Shown in pieces: positions 23,612 through 34,048 of a DNA stretch of 64,000 nt. Location: contig NC_003076.8 of the NCBI RefSeq assembly GCF_000001735.4, positions 1,302,001 through 1,366,000 of the forward strand. The letters are read 5' to 3'. A program made the translations under genes and the position numbers. Source of the DNA: Arabidopsis thaliana. Taxonomy: Eukaryota; Streptophyta; Magnoliopsida; Brassicales; Brassicaceae. Within the stretch, counting starts at the first letter, position 1; each line of letters starts with the position of its first letter. The notes under the pieces are model-generated. The model made no database searches. It was not told the DNA's origin and saw only the letters and a program-made list of their open reading frames with translations.

Positions 23612-24946
23612 TCAGATTTTCTGTATAGCATCAAGATACTTTCCCGAGACAGCGGGTGTTAGATTCTCTCTGTTGAAACCGCTCTTTCTAGGTGCAACGG
23701 TTGCGATGAGAACAAAATTCTCACCATTTCCTACATCGATCTCATACAACTCGGCAAAGACATGTCTAAACTGGTCTTGAAGCTCTTGGTAAAATGTCTT
23801 GTTCGGAGGAATGACATTGATAATGAAAACCCCAGAAGGAACAAGAACAGTTCTTGCAGCTAGCAACACATCTTTAGCCACAAACTCAACCGGAGGAGCA
23901 GTCATGCCGTGAATTGGATCAGTAGAGTCCAGATCAACCATCAAGACATCAAATCTGGCATCATCATCACAGCTTTTAGAAAGTCTCTTTAAGAACTCAA
24001 TACCATCTTCAACGTGAACACGAGCTAAGCTTTCCTCTAACCCGAAGTATTGCCTTGCAATCCTCAAGACTTCAGGATCTATCTCTACGCCTGTAACTTC
24101 GAACCCTAACTGTAGCCTTAAGAAACTTAGCAATCCACCACCTCCAACCCCAATGCACAATGCCTTTGGTTTAGATTTGAGATGATCATATACATCAGAA
24201 CCAATCAAGCTAAGACTTGCCACCATTGGTGCCAAGTAAGGATGCACAAGTTCCGTAAGATCAAGCTTGAACTCTGTTCCCATTAATGGCAGAGAAGGAT
24301 TCGAACAACTTCTGGGAATGATTTTAATGGCAGATTGAACTAAATTTGGCATTCTCTTAAACCTCAATCTCCTCCTAAATTCTCTAACTCCATCATCGAT
24401 CTCAATCTCTACATCTTCAATTAACATTTCACCAACGAAAGGCCCGACGCATTTTTCAATCTCTACACTGGAGACAACATTATCATCGTAAATCAGAAAA
24501 GGCACATCGTCGATTTCTTCTCGTGTTAGGGTTTTAGGTAACAAAGCTACCACAAGAGGTTTCAATCTTATCTCGAGTTTCTCAGATTCGTCGTCTTCGC
24601 CGTTCGGTCGGTGATAAACCGCAGGTAAATCAGAGTCAGTATCGTGATCATCACCGATCAAGATCAATCGAGAGATTTCTGGCATGTTAAGGAGAAGCTG
24701 TAATTGACCGGACTCAGTGGAGAAGATCCAATCGGATTCTCGGTGCTTGGGGACGAGAATGGCGGCGACTCGGGGAGGAGAAGACTCAGTGGAATGAACA
24801 GGCGAGTCGAGGACGGCGACGCGGAGGAGATGAATCGGAGAATTAGGGTTAGGGATAGTGAAAGAGATGAAACGAGAAGGAGAGGTTTTCTCGAAGATTC
24901 TCACATCAAGCGCCATTTCCTTGATTTTGATTTCACCATCATCCAT
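23612..24946 (-). CDS. SAM-dependent methyltransferase, spermidine-synthase/METTL13-like fold
   Basis: Intronless, 444 aa. A SAM-binding motif I lies at about 264-272 (IGVGGGGLL), followed by VTGVEIDPEVL with the ribose-contacting Glu288 and the motif VLMVDLDS at about 334-341. This is the class I Rossmann methyltransferase core as found in spermidine synthases and the C-terminal domain of METTL13 (eEF1A N-terminal methyltransferase). The N-terminal ~200 residues are acidic and unassigned. Substrate cannot be read from sequence; protein methylation is more likely than polyamine synthesis by resemblance. The alternative Met11 (24916) is also possible as start. The gene converges on the RRM gene, with 125 bp between stop codons. 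I believe this is AT5G04610. Confidence 0.85.
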   Translation of the reverse strand: MDDGEIKIKEMALDVRIFEKTSPSRFISFTIPNPNSPIHLLRVAVLDSPVHSTESSPPRVAAILVPKHRESDWIFSTESGQLQLLLNMPEISRLILIGDDHDTDSDLPAVYHRPNGEDDESEKLEIRLKPLVVALLPKTLTREEIDDVPFLIYDDNVVSSVEIEKCVGPFVGEMLIEDVEIEIDDGVREFRRRLRFKRMPNLVQSAIKIIPRSCSNPSLPLMGTEFKLDLTELVHPYLAPMVASLSLIGSDVYDHLKSKPKALCIGVGGGGLLSFLRLQLGFEVTGVEIDPEVLRIARQYFGLEESLARVHVEDGIEFLKRLSKSCDDDARFDVLMVDLDSTDPIHGMTAPPVEFVAKDVLLAARTVLVPSGVFIINVIPPNKTFYQELQDQFRHVFAELYEIDVGNGENFVLIATVAPRKSGFNRENLTPAVSGKYLDAIQKI

Positions 24947-25291
24947 CTTCGTCTTTTTATGATGCTGCTTACAGTTAACCGTAATAAAACCAAACCAGAA
25001 ATAAACCGATAAAACCGGAATAAACCAAACCAGAACAAACCGATCATGTGACTTTCACGTGTTTCAACTCCGAAATTTTCAATTTTTCATTTACTCATCT
25101 TCTTCTTCTTCGTCCTGGGCTTTTCATCTCCAGGCCTCTCTCATTTCCTTCTCTGAGTCTACAAACATGTAGAAGCAGGTGTTTTAATTACGTCATAGCA
25201 GTAGGAGAAGAGGCTTTAAGTCCTCTTCTTTCTCTAGCTACCGAACCACTTTTTAAAATTCGCCCAAATCACAATTCTGTTTGCACTTAGA
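24947..25291. promoter_or_regulatory. Short divergent promoter between the methyltransferase and KAPA synthase
   Basis: 345 bp separates the two start codons. It holds a run of AAACC-type repeats (about 24975-25040), a G-box CACGTG at 25056-25061, and an ATG immediately followed by TAG (25167-25172) upstream of the KAPA synthase start. Two genes read outward from it, so control elements are probably shared. Confidence 0.55.
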
Positions 25292-27934
25292 ATGGCGGAT
25301 CATTCGTGGGATAAAACTGTGGAAGAAGCAGTGAATGTGCTTGAATCCAGGCAAATTCTTCGATCTTTGAGGCCCATTTGCATGTCTAGGCAAAACGAAG
25401 AAGAAATAGTGAAAAGCAGAGCCAATGGAGGAGACGGGTACGAGGTGTTCGACGGTTTGTGTCAATGGGATCGGACTTCAGTTGAGGTGTCTGTCTCGAT
25501 TCCTACATTTCAGAAATGGCTTCACGATGAACCCAGCAACGGTACGTTTCATTTCTTTCCTGATATTTTTTTTTGCCGAGAGTTTCGGAGTTTCCAAAGT
25601 TTGGTGTTTTTTTCTTCCTTTGAACTCAAATGCGATTTCGTTTTCATACTTTAGACAGTGAATTATGGCTTTATGCAAAGTGTAATTGATGGTTATAATT
25701 TGGGTTTAGTGAAGAAGCTGAATTGATTAGGCAAAAGACTGGGTTTTTATGTTGTATCAGTTTCACGTTGACAGGAGAAGAGATTTTTAGTGGAGATGCA
25801 TTAGCTGAGTGTAGAAAAGGGAGATTCAAGAAGCTGCTTTTGTTCTCTGGGAATGATTATTTGGGTTTGAGCTCACATCCTACAATATCAAACGCTGCTG
25901 CAAACGTATGTTTTCAAAACAATTTCATGTCAACGAACTTAAGTATAGATTTCTTCCACTGTCTTATGTTTTTTCTTCAAGGCAGGCAGTCAAAGAATAT
26001 GGTATGGGACCTAAGGGTTCTGCTTTAATATGTGGCTATACCACTTATCATCGTTTGCTTGAGTCTAGTTTGGCGCAACTGAAGAAAAAAGAGGTGAAAA
26101 AACGTCCTTGAATGATTTTAGATGGAGTCACATGCTATTGGTAAGAAATCTCAAACTGAGACAAATGATGTGTCTATTATCTTTACAGGATTGTCTTGTT
26201 TGTCCTACTGGGTTTGCTGCCAATATGGCTGCAATGGTTGCAATTGGAAGTGTTGCTTCTCTTTTGGCCGCTAGCGGGAAACCTCTGAAGAATGAAAAAG
26301 TTGCCATCTTTTCTGATGCGCTGAATCATGCATCAATTATTGATGGTGTCCGTCTTGCTGAACGACAAGGAAATGTTGAAGTTTTTGTTTATCGACACTG
26401 TGACATGTATCACCTTAATTCGTTATTGTAAGTACTTCACTTCCCCAACTTCTCCCTTGATATTTGGGTTTTCCATTAATGTCATCTATAACTGTTTGTA
26501 TAGATCAAATTGCAAAATGAAGAGGAAGGTCGTGGTGACTGATAGGTCAGTATCTTGTGCAATATACTGCTCTTGTCGTTAAGCATATTGTTCTTGTACT
26601 TATTTAATGTTGTAGTACTTTCTTATCTGATCATAATTTTGTCCTTTTTTATTTTTCCTATTCATAGTGCTAGCTACAATGGCTAAACCATGTCTCTATG
26701 CTTATTAACGCCTTTGGTGGTTTCAGACTGTCGACATATGAAAGAAGTTCTTATGGTTGAATCTCATTTTTGGTTTTGACAGCTTATTTAGTATGGACGG
26801 TGACTTTGCACCAATGGAAGAGCTCTCTCAGCTTCGGAAGAAGTATGGCTTCCTTCTAGTTATTGATGATGTAAGTTGATCGAAAATGTTCAAGTAAAAT
26901 TTTAGTATGTTGGTGTCAACTACTACTTTTGCTGAAGAAAAATAATATTGATCGGTCAGGCTCATGGAACATTTGTCTGTGGAGAAAACGGTGGTGGCGT
27001 GGCTGAGGAATTTAACTGTGAAGCTGATGTAGATTTATGTGTGGGCACTTTGAGTAAGGCAGCAGGGTGTCATGGCGGTTTCATAGCTTGCAGGTACTCA
27101 TTCCTATGTGATCTGAAATTCGTGAACCCAGAATTTGTTTTAGTGGTGGTTAAGATCCCTATAGTATACGGTCCATGAAAGCTTATGATAAAGTGAATCA
27201 ATAATCAGTCTGTATCGTCTCAATATCTCTATAAATGAAACAGAGATTTCAATGTACTAGTAGACTGGTAACAGCTTAAGTTTGTTGACGGAAACAGCAA
27301 AAAATGGAAGCAACTGATACAGTCGAGAGGTCGTTCATTCATATTTTCAACAGCAATCCCTGTCCCAATGGCTGCAGCTGCTTATGCAGCAGTTGTAGTG
27401 GCGAGGAAGGAGATATGGAGAAGAAAGGCAATATGGGAGAGGGTAAAAGAGTTCAAGGAATTATCTGGAGTTGACATCTCAAGCCCCATTATCTCACTTG
27501 TTGTAGGGAATCAAGAGAAAGCCCTCAAAGCGAGCCGGTTCACACACATCTCTCTCTGTCTTCTATTTCCTTACTCACACACACACATACACTTGTAAAA
27601 CTGATTGGTTTTTCTCATTGTTGCAGGTATCTATTAAAATCAGGCTTCCATGTAATGGCAATACGACCGCCCACAGTGCCACCCAATTCTTGCAGGTAAA
27701 CAAAAAAAAAACTTTAAAATCATTTTCTTGTGAAATGAAACCATTTCATCGTATAAATTTCAGTAAAACTCATCATGTATGTTGTTGTGGAATACCTACT
27801 TCAGGCTAAGGGTGACACTGAGTGCAGCACATACCACAGAAGATGTGAAGAAACTCATCACTGCGCTTTCTTCTTGTTTGGACTTTGACAACACAGCCAC
27901 TCACATTCCTTCCTTTCTATTTCCCAAATTATAA
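25292..27934 (+). CDS. BIOF: 7-keto-8-aminopelargonate (KAPA) synthase, peroxisomal
   Basis: Exons: 25292-25541, 25775-25905, 25986-26093, 26189-26427, 26504-26545, 26783-26870, 26960-27093, 27298-27537, 27627-27695, 27805-27934; 476 aa, all phases consistent. The enzyme is a PLP-dependent alpha-oxoamine synthase that condenses pimeloyl-CoA or its equivalent with alanine, the first committed step of biotin synthesis. Visible features: FSGNDYLGLSSHP, DALNHASIIDG, DSLFSMDGD, VIDDAHGTFVCG and the PLP lysine in GTLSKAAG (Lys319). The C-terminus is PKL, a peroxisomal PTS1 tripeptide, agreeing with peroxisomal biotin synthesis in plants. About 90 N-terminal residues precede the bacterial BioF core. 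The donor of exon 8 (GTTCAC at 27538) is weaker than usual. Confidence 0.95.
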
Positions 27935-28577
27935 AACTTCTTTCTGTTGTCGCAATTATTCCAAAGCTCTAATTCTAAAATTGTTTCTGATATTGTCAGT
28001 GAAAGAATCACTTGAAGTACAGAGTTCATTCATTGTATTGTTGTAATCCCCACTTTGCAATGTACTATAACATCTAGATTTTCCTTGGGCCAACAAAGCA
28101 AAAGCCCAATTGATAAAAAGTATCACAAGCCCAAACGGAAACTTAGCGCGGGAAAAAGAGAAATCTCATGTGTGTCCCAGGGTTTGTATCTTTTGCAACT
28201 ACTCTAAAATATACACCGTATTTGTTTGAAATGGTAATCAATCCCATGATCCCATCTAAAAGAAATATCAACCTAATACCATATGAGTGGAGAAAGTATT
28301 ATTAGAATAAGATTTTTATGCAAAACCATATATTTAGAAATTTCGCATACGTTATGCTATGTTTTCTATTAACATAAACAAATAAAGAATGAATTTCAAA
28401 TTTTAAACAAGAACATATTTTTAGAAATTAGAGATACACATATTCATACGTTACACTCTAAGCTTTCTAATAACTAGCATGCTTATATGTTGATCCAAAT
28501 AATATCATAAAACAGTTTCAAAATTGCTTCTTCTTCTTGTTCATCATTGCTTCAAATTCTTAGCTTCAAGACCAAAA
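27935..28577. other. KAPA synthase 3' UTR and CYP77A9 promoter
   Basis: The 3' UTR probably ends near 28080. Positions 28085-28155 carry GGGCC and GCCCA motifs and GCGGGAAA (28148-28155), the exact reverse complement of the E2F consensus TTTCCCGC. The following 300 bp are AT-rich. AGCATGCT at 28476-28483 is an RY-type palindrome about 95 bp before the CYP77A9 ATG. Confidence 0.5.
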
Positions 28578-30107
28578 ATGTTAGACATCTCCAATTATGT
28601 CTTCTTCTTCTTCACCCTTGTCACAATTCTCCTATCATGTTTGGTTTACATACTCACGCGCCACAGTCACAATCCAAAGTGCGCGAACCTCCCTCCAGGC
28701 CCAAAAGGTTGGCCGGTAGTTGGGAATCTGTTACAGTTCGCGCGCTCCGGTAAACAGTTTTTCGAATATGTCGATGAGATGAGAAACATCTACGGCCCAA
28801 TTTTCACACTTAAGATGGGAATTCGAACGATGATCATCATCTCCGACGCTAATCTCGCACACCAAGCCTTGATCGAACGTGGAGCCCAATTCGCAACCCG
28901 ACCCGCCGAAACTCCGACCCGGAAAATCTTCAGTTCTAGCGATATCACCGTTCATTCCGCTATGTACGGTCCCGTGTGGCGATCACTGAGACGGAACATG
29001 GTTCAAAACATGCTCTGCTCTAACCGGTTAAAGGAATTTGGTTCAATTAGAAAATCCGCCATTGATAAGCTCGTGGAGAAGATCAAATCTGAAGCTAAGG
29101 AAAACGACGGGCTCGTCTGGGTTCTAAGAAACGCTAGATTCGCTGCTTTTTGTATCTTGTTAGATATGTGTTTCGGAGTTAAAATGGAAGAAGAATCGAT
29201 TGAGAAGATGGATCAGATGATGACGGAGATTTTAACCGCCGTTGATCCACGAATTCACGACTATCTTCCGATTCTAACTCCGTTTTACTTCAAGGAGAGG
29301 AAAAATTCTCTGGAACTTCGCCGGAAACTTGTCCAATTCGTCGTTGGATTCATCGAGAAACGACGATTAGCGATTCGAAATCTCGGCTCCGATAAAACGG
29401 CGTCGTCTTTCGCGTATCTTGATACTTTATTCGATCTCAGAGTTGATGGTCGTGAAACGTCACCGTCAGATGAAGATCTCGTGACGCTGTGTTCAGAGTT
29501 TCTCAACGCCGGTACGGATACGACGGGGACGGCGATAGAGTGGGGAATCGCGGAGCTGATATCGAATCCGAAGATTCAATCTCGGCTGTACGATGAGATT
29601 AAATCAACGGTGGGAGATGATCGAACGGTTGAGGAGAAAGATTTGAATAAAATGGTCTTTTTACAAGCTTTTGTTAAGGAGCTTCTCCGGAGACATCCAC
29701 CGACGTATTTCACGTTAACTCACGGCGTTACGGAGCCGACTAATCTCGCGGGTTACGATATTCCCGTCGGGGCTAATGTTGAGTTTTATCTTCCCGGTAT
29801 AAGTGAAGACCCGAAGATATGGTCTAAACCGGAGAAATTTGATCCGGACCGGTTTATAACAGGTGGAGAAGACGCCGATTTAACCGGAGTCGCCGGAGTT
29901 AAAATGATGCCGTTCGGAATTGGCCGTCGGATTTGTCCGGGGCTTGGAATGGCGGTCGTACACGTGGAGCTAATGCTGTCGAGGATGGTTCAAGAGTTTG
30001 AGTGGAGCTCGTACCCGCCGGAGAGCCAAGTGGATTTCACCGGCAAATTGGTGTTCGCGGTGGTGATGAAGAATCCGTTGAGAGCGAGGGTTAAAGCTAG
30101 GGTTTAA
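28578..30107 (+). CDS. CYP77A9: Cytochrome P450 CYP77A9
   Basis: Intronless, 509 aa from the ATG at 28578; the frame stays open upstream but only from non-ATG codons. The protein has an N-terminal membrane anchor (about residues 5-27) and a proline hinge LPPGPKGWPVVGN. The oxygen-binding I-helix is AGTDTTGT (about 311-318), the ExxR pair is E368/R371, and the haem loop is PFGIGRRICPG with Cys453. These are all the catalytic elements of an ER-bound P450. CYP77A enzymes act on fatty acids in mid-chain positions (cutin-type hydroxylation or epoxidation); the substrate of this member is inferred from family only. A close paralogue (CYP77A4) lies 4 kb downstream in the same direction, with AGL99 between them. 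Confidence 0.95.
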   Translation: MLDISNYVFFFFTLVTILLSCLVYILTRHSHNPKCANLPPGPKGWPVVGNLLQFARSGKQFFEYVDEMRNIYGPIFTLKMGIRTMIIISDANLAHQALIERGAQFATRPAETPTRKIFSSSDITVHSAMYGPVWRSLRRNMVQNMLCSNRLKEFGSIRKSAIDKLVEKIKSEAKENDGLVWVLRNARFAAFCILLDMCFGVKMEEESIEKMDQMMTEILTAVDPRIHDYLPILTPFYFKERKNSLELRRKLVQFVVGFIEKRRLAIRNLGSDKTASSFAYLDTLFDLRVDGRETSPSDEDLVTLCSEFLNAGTDTTGTAIEWGIAELISNPKIQSRLYDEIKSTVGDDRTVEEKDLNKMVFLQAFVKELLRRHPPTYFTLTHGVTEPTNLAGYDIPVGANVEFYLPGISEDPKIWSKPEKFDPDRFITGGEDADLTGVAGVKMMPFGIGRRICPGLGMAVVHVELMLSRMVQEFEWSSYPPESQVDFTGKLVFAVVMKNPLRARVKARV

Positions 30108-30824
30108 GTTTCGTTGATTCCACGTCTTTGATTCTTTTAACTTGACCAAACCCGGTTCAAGAGAGAAAATTCGCATTTTGTCTAATTTGCTTTGGTTTAA
30201 TTAAATGTTTTCCTACTCTTCAATTACTAAATAGAGCCATGCATATTCGATTTACGTTTGTTTTAGTTGGTTTGCATTATTGCATGTCTTCAAATTAAGC
30301 TAGTATAAACTAATAATTTAGATGGTTTGACTAAACCAAATAACTGTTTATTACTGAACCAAATTTTCGATTAAATCACTCTTTCAGAAAAGGAAATTTC
30401 TTTGACAAAGGAAAAGGAAACATATACTTATTGGATTAATTAGTGATTAGTAGATTATCACGAAAAGGAAATAGAATCGATGGTTTAACTGAACCAGCCA
30501 TGGTTAGTTTCAGGTGCTTTTCGAGTTAAGTTTTCAAAAAAGGAAATCGATTGTACTTAGTTTGGTTCGTCTCAGGCGGTTTAAGAGTCATTACTTTCAA
30601 AAAAGGAAAATAATTATACTTAGTTCGTTTAATCACTGATTAGCTAATTGTCAGAAAAAGGAAATATAGTCGATTGATTAGAAACGAGTAACAACACAGA
30701 GTCTATATATACACGATTAGAAACAGAGAGTAGCCATATCATATTCTTTCGCAACAGGCTAACACAAAAATCTCTCTGTCTTTTTCTCCTTCTCTTTCTT
30801 TGTCTGTGAAATCGTGAACACAGA
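30108..30824 (+). promoter_or_regulatory. AGL99 promoter with repeated CArG-like A-tracts
   Basis: TCAAAAAAGG at 30534-30543 and 30597-30606 each match the CArG consensus CC(A/T)6GG with one mismatch. Each is followed by GGAAA and, about 10 bases on, a shared TACTTAGTT. Weaker relatives (TCAGAAAAGG at 30384, GAAAAGGAAAT near 30462, CAGAAAAAGGAAAT near 30652) give about five copies in 290 bp. A TATA run is at 30704-30711, about 115 bp before the ATG. Confidence 0.5.
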
Positions 30825-31793
30825 ATGGGGGGCGTGAAGAGAAAGATTTCTATAGAGCTGATAGAGAAGAAAGATTCAAGAGCTGTTGCTTTCTCAAAAC
30901 GCAGTAGGGGTCTATATAGCAAAGCCTCTGATCTTTGTCTTCTCTCCGATGCACAAATTGCGATCATAGCCACTCCGGTCTCTTCCAAATCAAACGTTTC
31001 TTTCTACACCTTTGGCCATTCCTCTGTTGATAACGTTGTAGCCGCTTTCCTCACGAATCAGCGTCCTCGGGAAGGTCTAGGGTTAGACTATTGGTGGGAA
31101 GATGAGAGGCTTTCAAAATCAGAGGACCTGGAGGAACTGAGAGACGCAATGGACTCGATGTCGAAGATGTTGAAAGATCTGAAGGATTTGCAGAATCAAC
31201 GAGATTGTGAGGAGGACGTGAAGAAGAAGGGTGTTTTACACGGAACTCATCAAAAGCAAACCTTTAATCCTGAATCATGTTCTGTGAATTTCGATGGGTT
31301 TAACAAGAACACTGAAGAATTTGATCTTGATGAAATATTTGATTATGTGTCAACAGCTGAAGCTCTATCGATGAACTTGGACATGGACGATGTCTCTGTG
31401 GTGACCACGAATCAAAACCCCGTCTCTGCTTCTGAAACTGTTGAAGATAGAGAATTGGTTGTTCACAAAAATATGGATGAGGACAATATCCACGTGTCTG
31501 ATATGGACGACAAGGATACGATGCTAATGATTTCTGACAAGAACAATGTTTTACCTGAAAACTTGGATGAATTCGATCAAGAGCTAGATCTTGATCAGCT
31601 ACTTGATTTTGAGACAAACTATGAAAGCCTTTTGAAGAGTTGTGAGATGGAGGATTATGCCTCGATGGTGACTACAAAGCAAAATCTGTGCTCAAATCCT
31701 GAAGCTGTTGAAGATGGAGGATTAATGATTCAAAAAGATTTACCGGAGGATAATCTCTGCTTTTCTGATTATTTCAGTGACTTACATTGCTGA
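30825..31793 (+). CDS. AGL99: Type I MADS-box transcription factor AGL99
   Basis: Intronless, 322 aa. Residues 1-60 are a MADS domain (KRKISIELIEKKDSRAVAFS, then KRSRGLYSKASDLCLLSDAQ), with no plant K-domain, so this is a type I (M-alpha-like) protein. It is presumably nuclear and binds CArG-type DNA as a dimer. Residues 100-125 form a short charged helix. The C-terminal half is acidic and made of two diverged repeats (about 164-228 and 254-318) sharing VTT-QN and AVED-type motifs. Type I MADS genes usually act in gametophyte or endosperm; that role is inferred. AGL99 is my recollection for AT5G04640. Confidence 0.9.
   Translation: MGGVKRKISIELIEKKDSRAVAFSKRSRGLYSKASDLCLLSDAQIAIIATPVSSKSNVSFYTFGHSSVDNVVAAFLTNQRPREGLGLDYWWEDERLSKSEDLEELRDAMDSMSKMLKDLKDLQNQRDCEEDVKKKGVLHGTHQKQTFNPESCSVNFDGFNKNTEEFDLDEIFDYVSTAEALSMNLDMDDVSVVTTNQNPVSASETVEDRELVVHKNMDEDNIHVSDMDDKDTMLMISDKNNVLPENLDEFDQELDLDQLLDFETNYESLLKSCEMEDYASMVTTKQNLCSNPEAVEDGGLMIQKDLPEDNLCFSDYFSDLHC
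31314..31778 (+). repeat. Diverged internal duplication in AGL99
   Basis: Unit 1 (about 31314-31508) and unit 2 (about 31584-31778) encode segments that align by eye. EEFDLDEIFDY pairs with ELDLDQLLDF, DDVSVVTTNQNP with EDYASMVTTKQN, and ETVEDRELVVHKNMDEDN with EAVEDGGLMIQKDLPEDN. The spacing is about 89 codons. Confidence 0.75.
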
Positions 31794-32340
31794 TATTTGA
31801 AACTCCCTCCAAGATAACAGATGTTTCAAGGATTGCTTCGGTTTATTTTCGTTAGAGATACTTTACTCAAGGAAGGTTCCGGTTTGACTTCAATCAATTT
31901 TCCATGCTTCATTGGATTTCTGGGATGTTGATCTAACTCAAACCGGTTCAGTTTTGGTTTGCCTTAACTAATGAAGAAACCATCCTTTTTTCTTTTAAGT
32001 TTTGTAGTCTTTTCTATCAACTTGTCTTGTTTTATATGTGTGATGTTTTCTTCTTATATTAAAAGTTTAAAACCAATGAGTCTTACTACTCTTTTTTTCT
32101 TGTATCAACTTGTGTCTTGTTTAACTGTGGGATGTTTTCTAATCTAACCAACAAATAATATTAAAACCAATATTGAGTCTTACAACAGAAAACATCTGTC
32201 TGACAATCTTTGATTAGGAATGTCTCTGCTTTCTTATTAAGTACCAAAACCAGTCATCATCTAGGCCAGTATTTTGTGATTACTTCATAACTTGAAAACA
32301 GATAAAGCTTTACCAAAATAGAGCAGAATGGCTCCATAAC
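31794..32340. other. AGL99 3' flank
   Basis: AT-rich 3' UTR and spacer. CTTGTCTTGTTT-like segments at about 32022 and 32110 are followed by similar text (GTGATGTTTTCTT and GGGATGTTTTCTA, then TTAAAACCAAT), suggesting a small diverged tandem duplication of about 90 bp. No gene seen. Confidence 0.45.
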
Positions 32341-33074
32341 AAATTGCAGAAGAACCGGTGCTAATTGATTCCATTCAAAACGTGATGCAGAGAAGTGTTT
32401 ATATGGCGGGGAAAGTTTGGGAAAAAACACCTTGTAATTGGTTCAAATGCAATGTAGGGGGAGCTTGGGTGTTAAGAAATGAGTTGGGTGGTTTTACTTC
32501 ACAGTCGCCGGGCGATATTTAGTATAAGAAGTGTAGAGGATGCAAAGCTAAGAGTTTTGCTTTGGTCTATTGAAAGCATGTCAAGTCACAAAGTCATGAG
32601 AGTTTTTTTTTGCTTGCCAAGAAAAAGGATTGGTAGAAGCAGTTAATAGGCCGCAGGCTTGGCCCCTCTTTTAAAGCTCAATCTTTTGCTTTAAAGAGTT
32701 TTTTGTTTAGTTCCAGGTGTGGAAGATGATGGTTTTGGAAACTTTTGGTGCAAACAGGGGAGCAAATCTTATTGCTAAAAGTGTGACAGGAGATCTGAGA
32801 CTGCAGTCGTATGTGGCAATGGGTCCTCCAAGCTGCCTGGTAAGAGTTTTTGAGGAAGAAAGGACTTGCATCTCTGTTTGTTAATGCAGTTTCGTTTCAT
32901 GGGCTAAAGTTCTTTTTGTGAACTGATATTTGCAGTCCGTTGTTGAGTTTGTTTAGTGTAGGGAGTTTGTTTTGTCTCCTGTAGTTTAGACCCTCACTTT
33001 TTTGTAGCTATATGGCTTTATCAGTGTATAAAAGCCAGATGATGAGAAAAAGAAAAAAAAATTGCAGAAGAACC
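32341..33074 (+). mobile_element. 5'-truncated, decayed LINE with RNase H-like remnant and 16-bp target duplication
   Basis: AAATTGCAGAAGAACC occurs at 32341-32356 and 33059-33074, the second copy directly after an A-rich tail. The 702 bp between is the 3' end of a plant non-LTR retrotransposon. Conceptual reading gives WFKCNVGGAWVLRNELGG, then SIRSVEDAKLRVLLWSIESM and SHKVMRVFFCLP, then ANRGANLIAKSVTGDLRLQS followed by YVAMGPPS. These are hallmarks of the C-terminal RNase H-like region of Ta11-type LINEs. Stops (for example after SPGDI) and frame changes show it is dead. Confidence 0.88.
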
Positions 33075-34048
33075 CTTAATTTATGACATATATAATACCA
33101 CTCATGAAGAACAGTTGAAATTTCTGACAAGTAAATTGAATTCCAACCAAGTCAAACACGTTTATTCGAGTTTCTTTTTTGTTTTTTCTCAAAGTATAAT
33201 AAGATGTTGAATTCTGATTAGCTGAAAGATGACACGATTTTATTCATTGTTTTTGGGTCTACCAAAATTGGAAAGTGAGTAAATAAATGGCTTTCTGCGA
33301 CATTTGGCTTTCCCATGTTACTAATTTATTAAAGGAACAGTTGAACGCAATAAATAAAAACAAAGACATGCACTGATCACACAATTCCTAGACTCCCAAA
33401 TTATCATTCTAACAGGTAAATTTCACGGTGATATGTTAAATATGTAGCCTGTAGGTCCAAATACAACAACTACTTTTTTTGTTTTTTTTCTATTTTCATT
33501 ATACATCCTTATTGTTATCTAATTAGTAATTATCAGCATTAAAGATCTGGGACACTCCTGTTTAAAGCTTTCATCGACTATTTGCCTATTAGTTGTAACA
33601 ATCAGCCTATGGTTATAGGTGAATCTAGACTCATATAATCAATTCTGACTTAAACCTTGTTTGAAAGTAAAGAGTGTTTCTAAACGGTTACCTATAGTTG
33701 TAAACATTCATGTCTATAATAAAAACACACCAATATCAATTTACACATAGCCAAATAAGAGTCTCAAATGAGTCAAAATATTAAAACTGATTTATGAAAA
33801 CACAAATTTTATAAAAATAAATGGTGAACAAATGTTAAGATTAGTGAAAGTTCCTATTTTGAAAAACAAATGTCTTTGAACCCAATTAATATGCCTTGTA
33901 AACCAGTCCATAGTATCAAACTCCAAAAAAAAAAAGTTACTTTTAATTTCAAATATTTACATAAAATTTTGCATGCACTACTCTGTTCTTATATAATCTT
34001 CGTCTTCTTCTTCTCTGCTTGAGTCAACAAGAAATAAACAGAGCTAAA
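33075..34048 (+). promoter_or_regulatory. CYP77A4 upstream region with RY element and TATA box
   Basis: Mostly AT-rich. Near the gene, TGCATGCA at 33970-33977 is a full RY palindrome (bound by B3 factors such as LEC2, FUS3 and ABI3). TATATAA is at 33990-33996, about 55 bp before the ATG, followed by a CT-rich leader. The RY site would fit embryo expression; this is inference. Confidence 0.55.

Noticed and set aside
24947-25290. 80-codon plus-strand frame (25048-25290) upstream of KAPA synthase
   Set aside because: It is the leader and promoter of the downstream gene, ends just before its ATG, and shows no domain.
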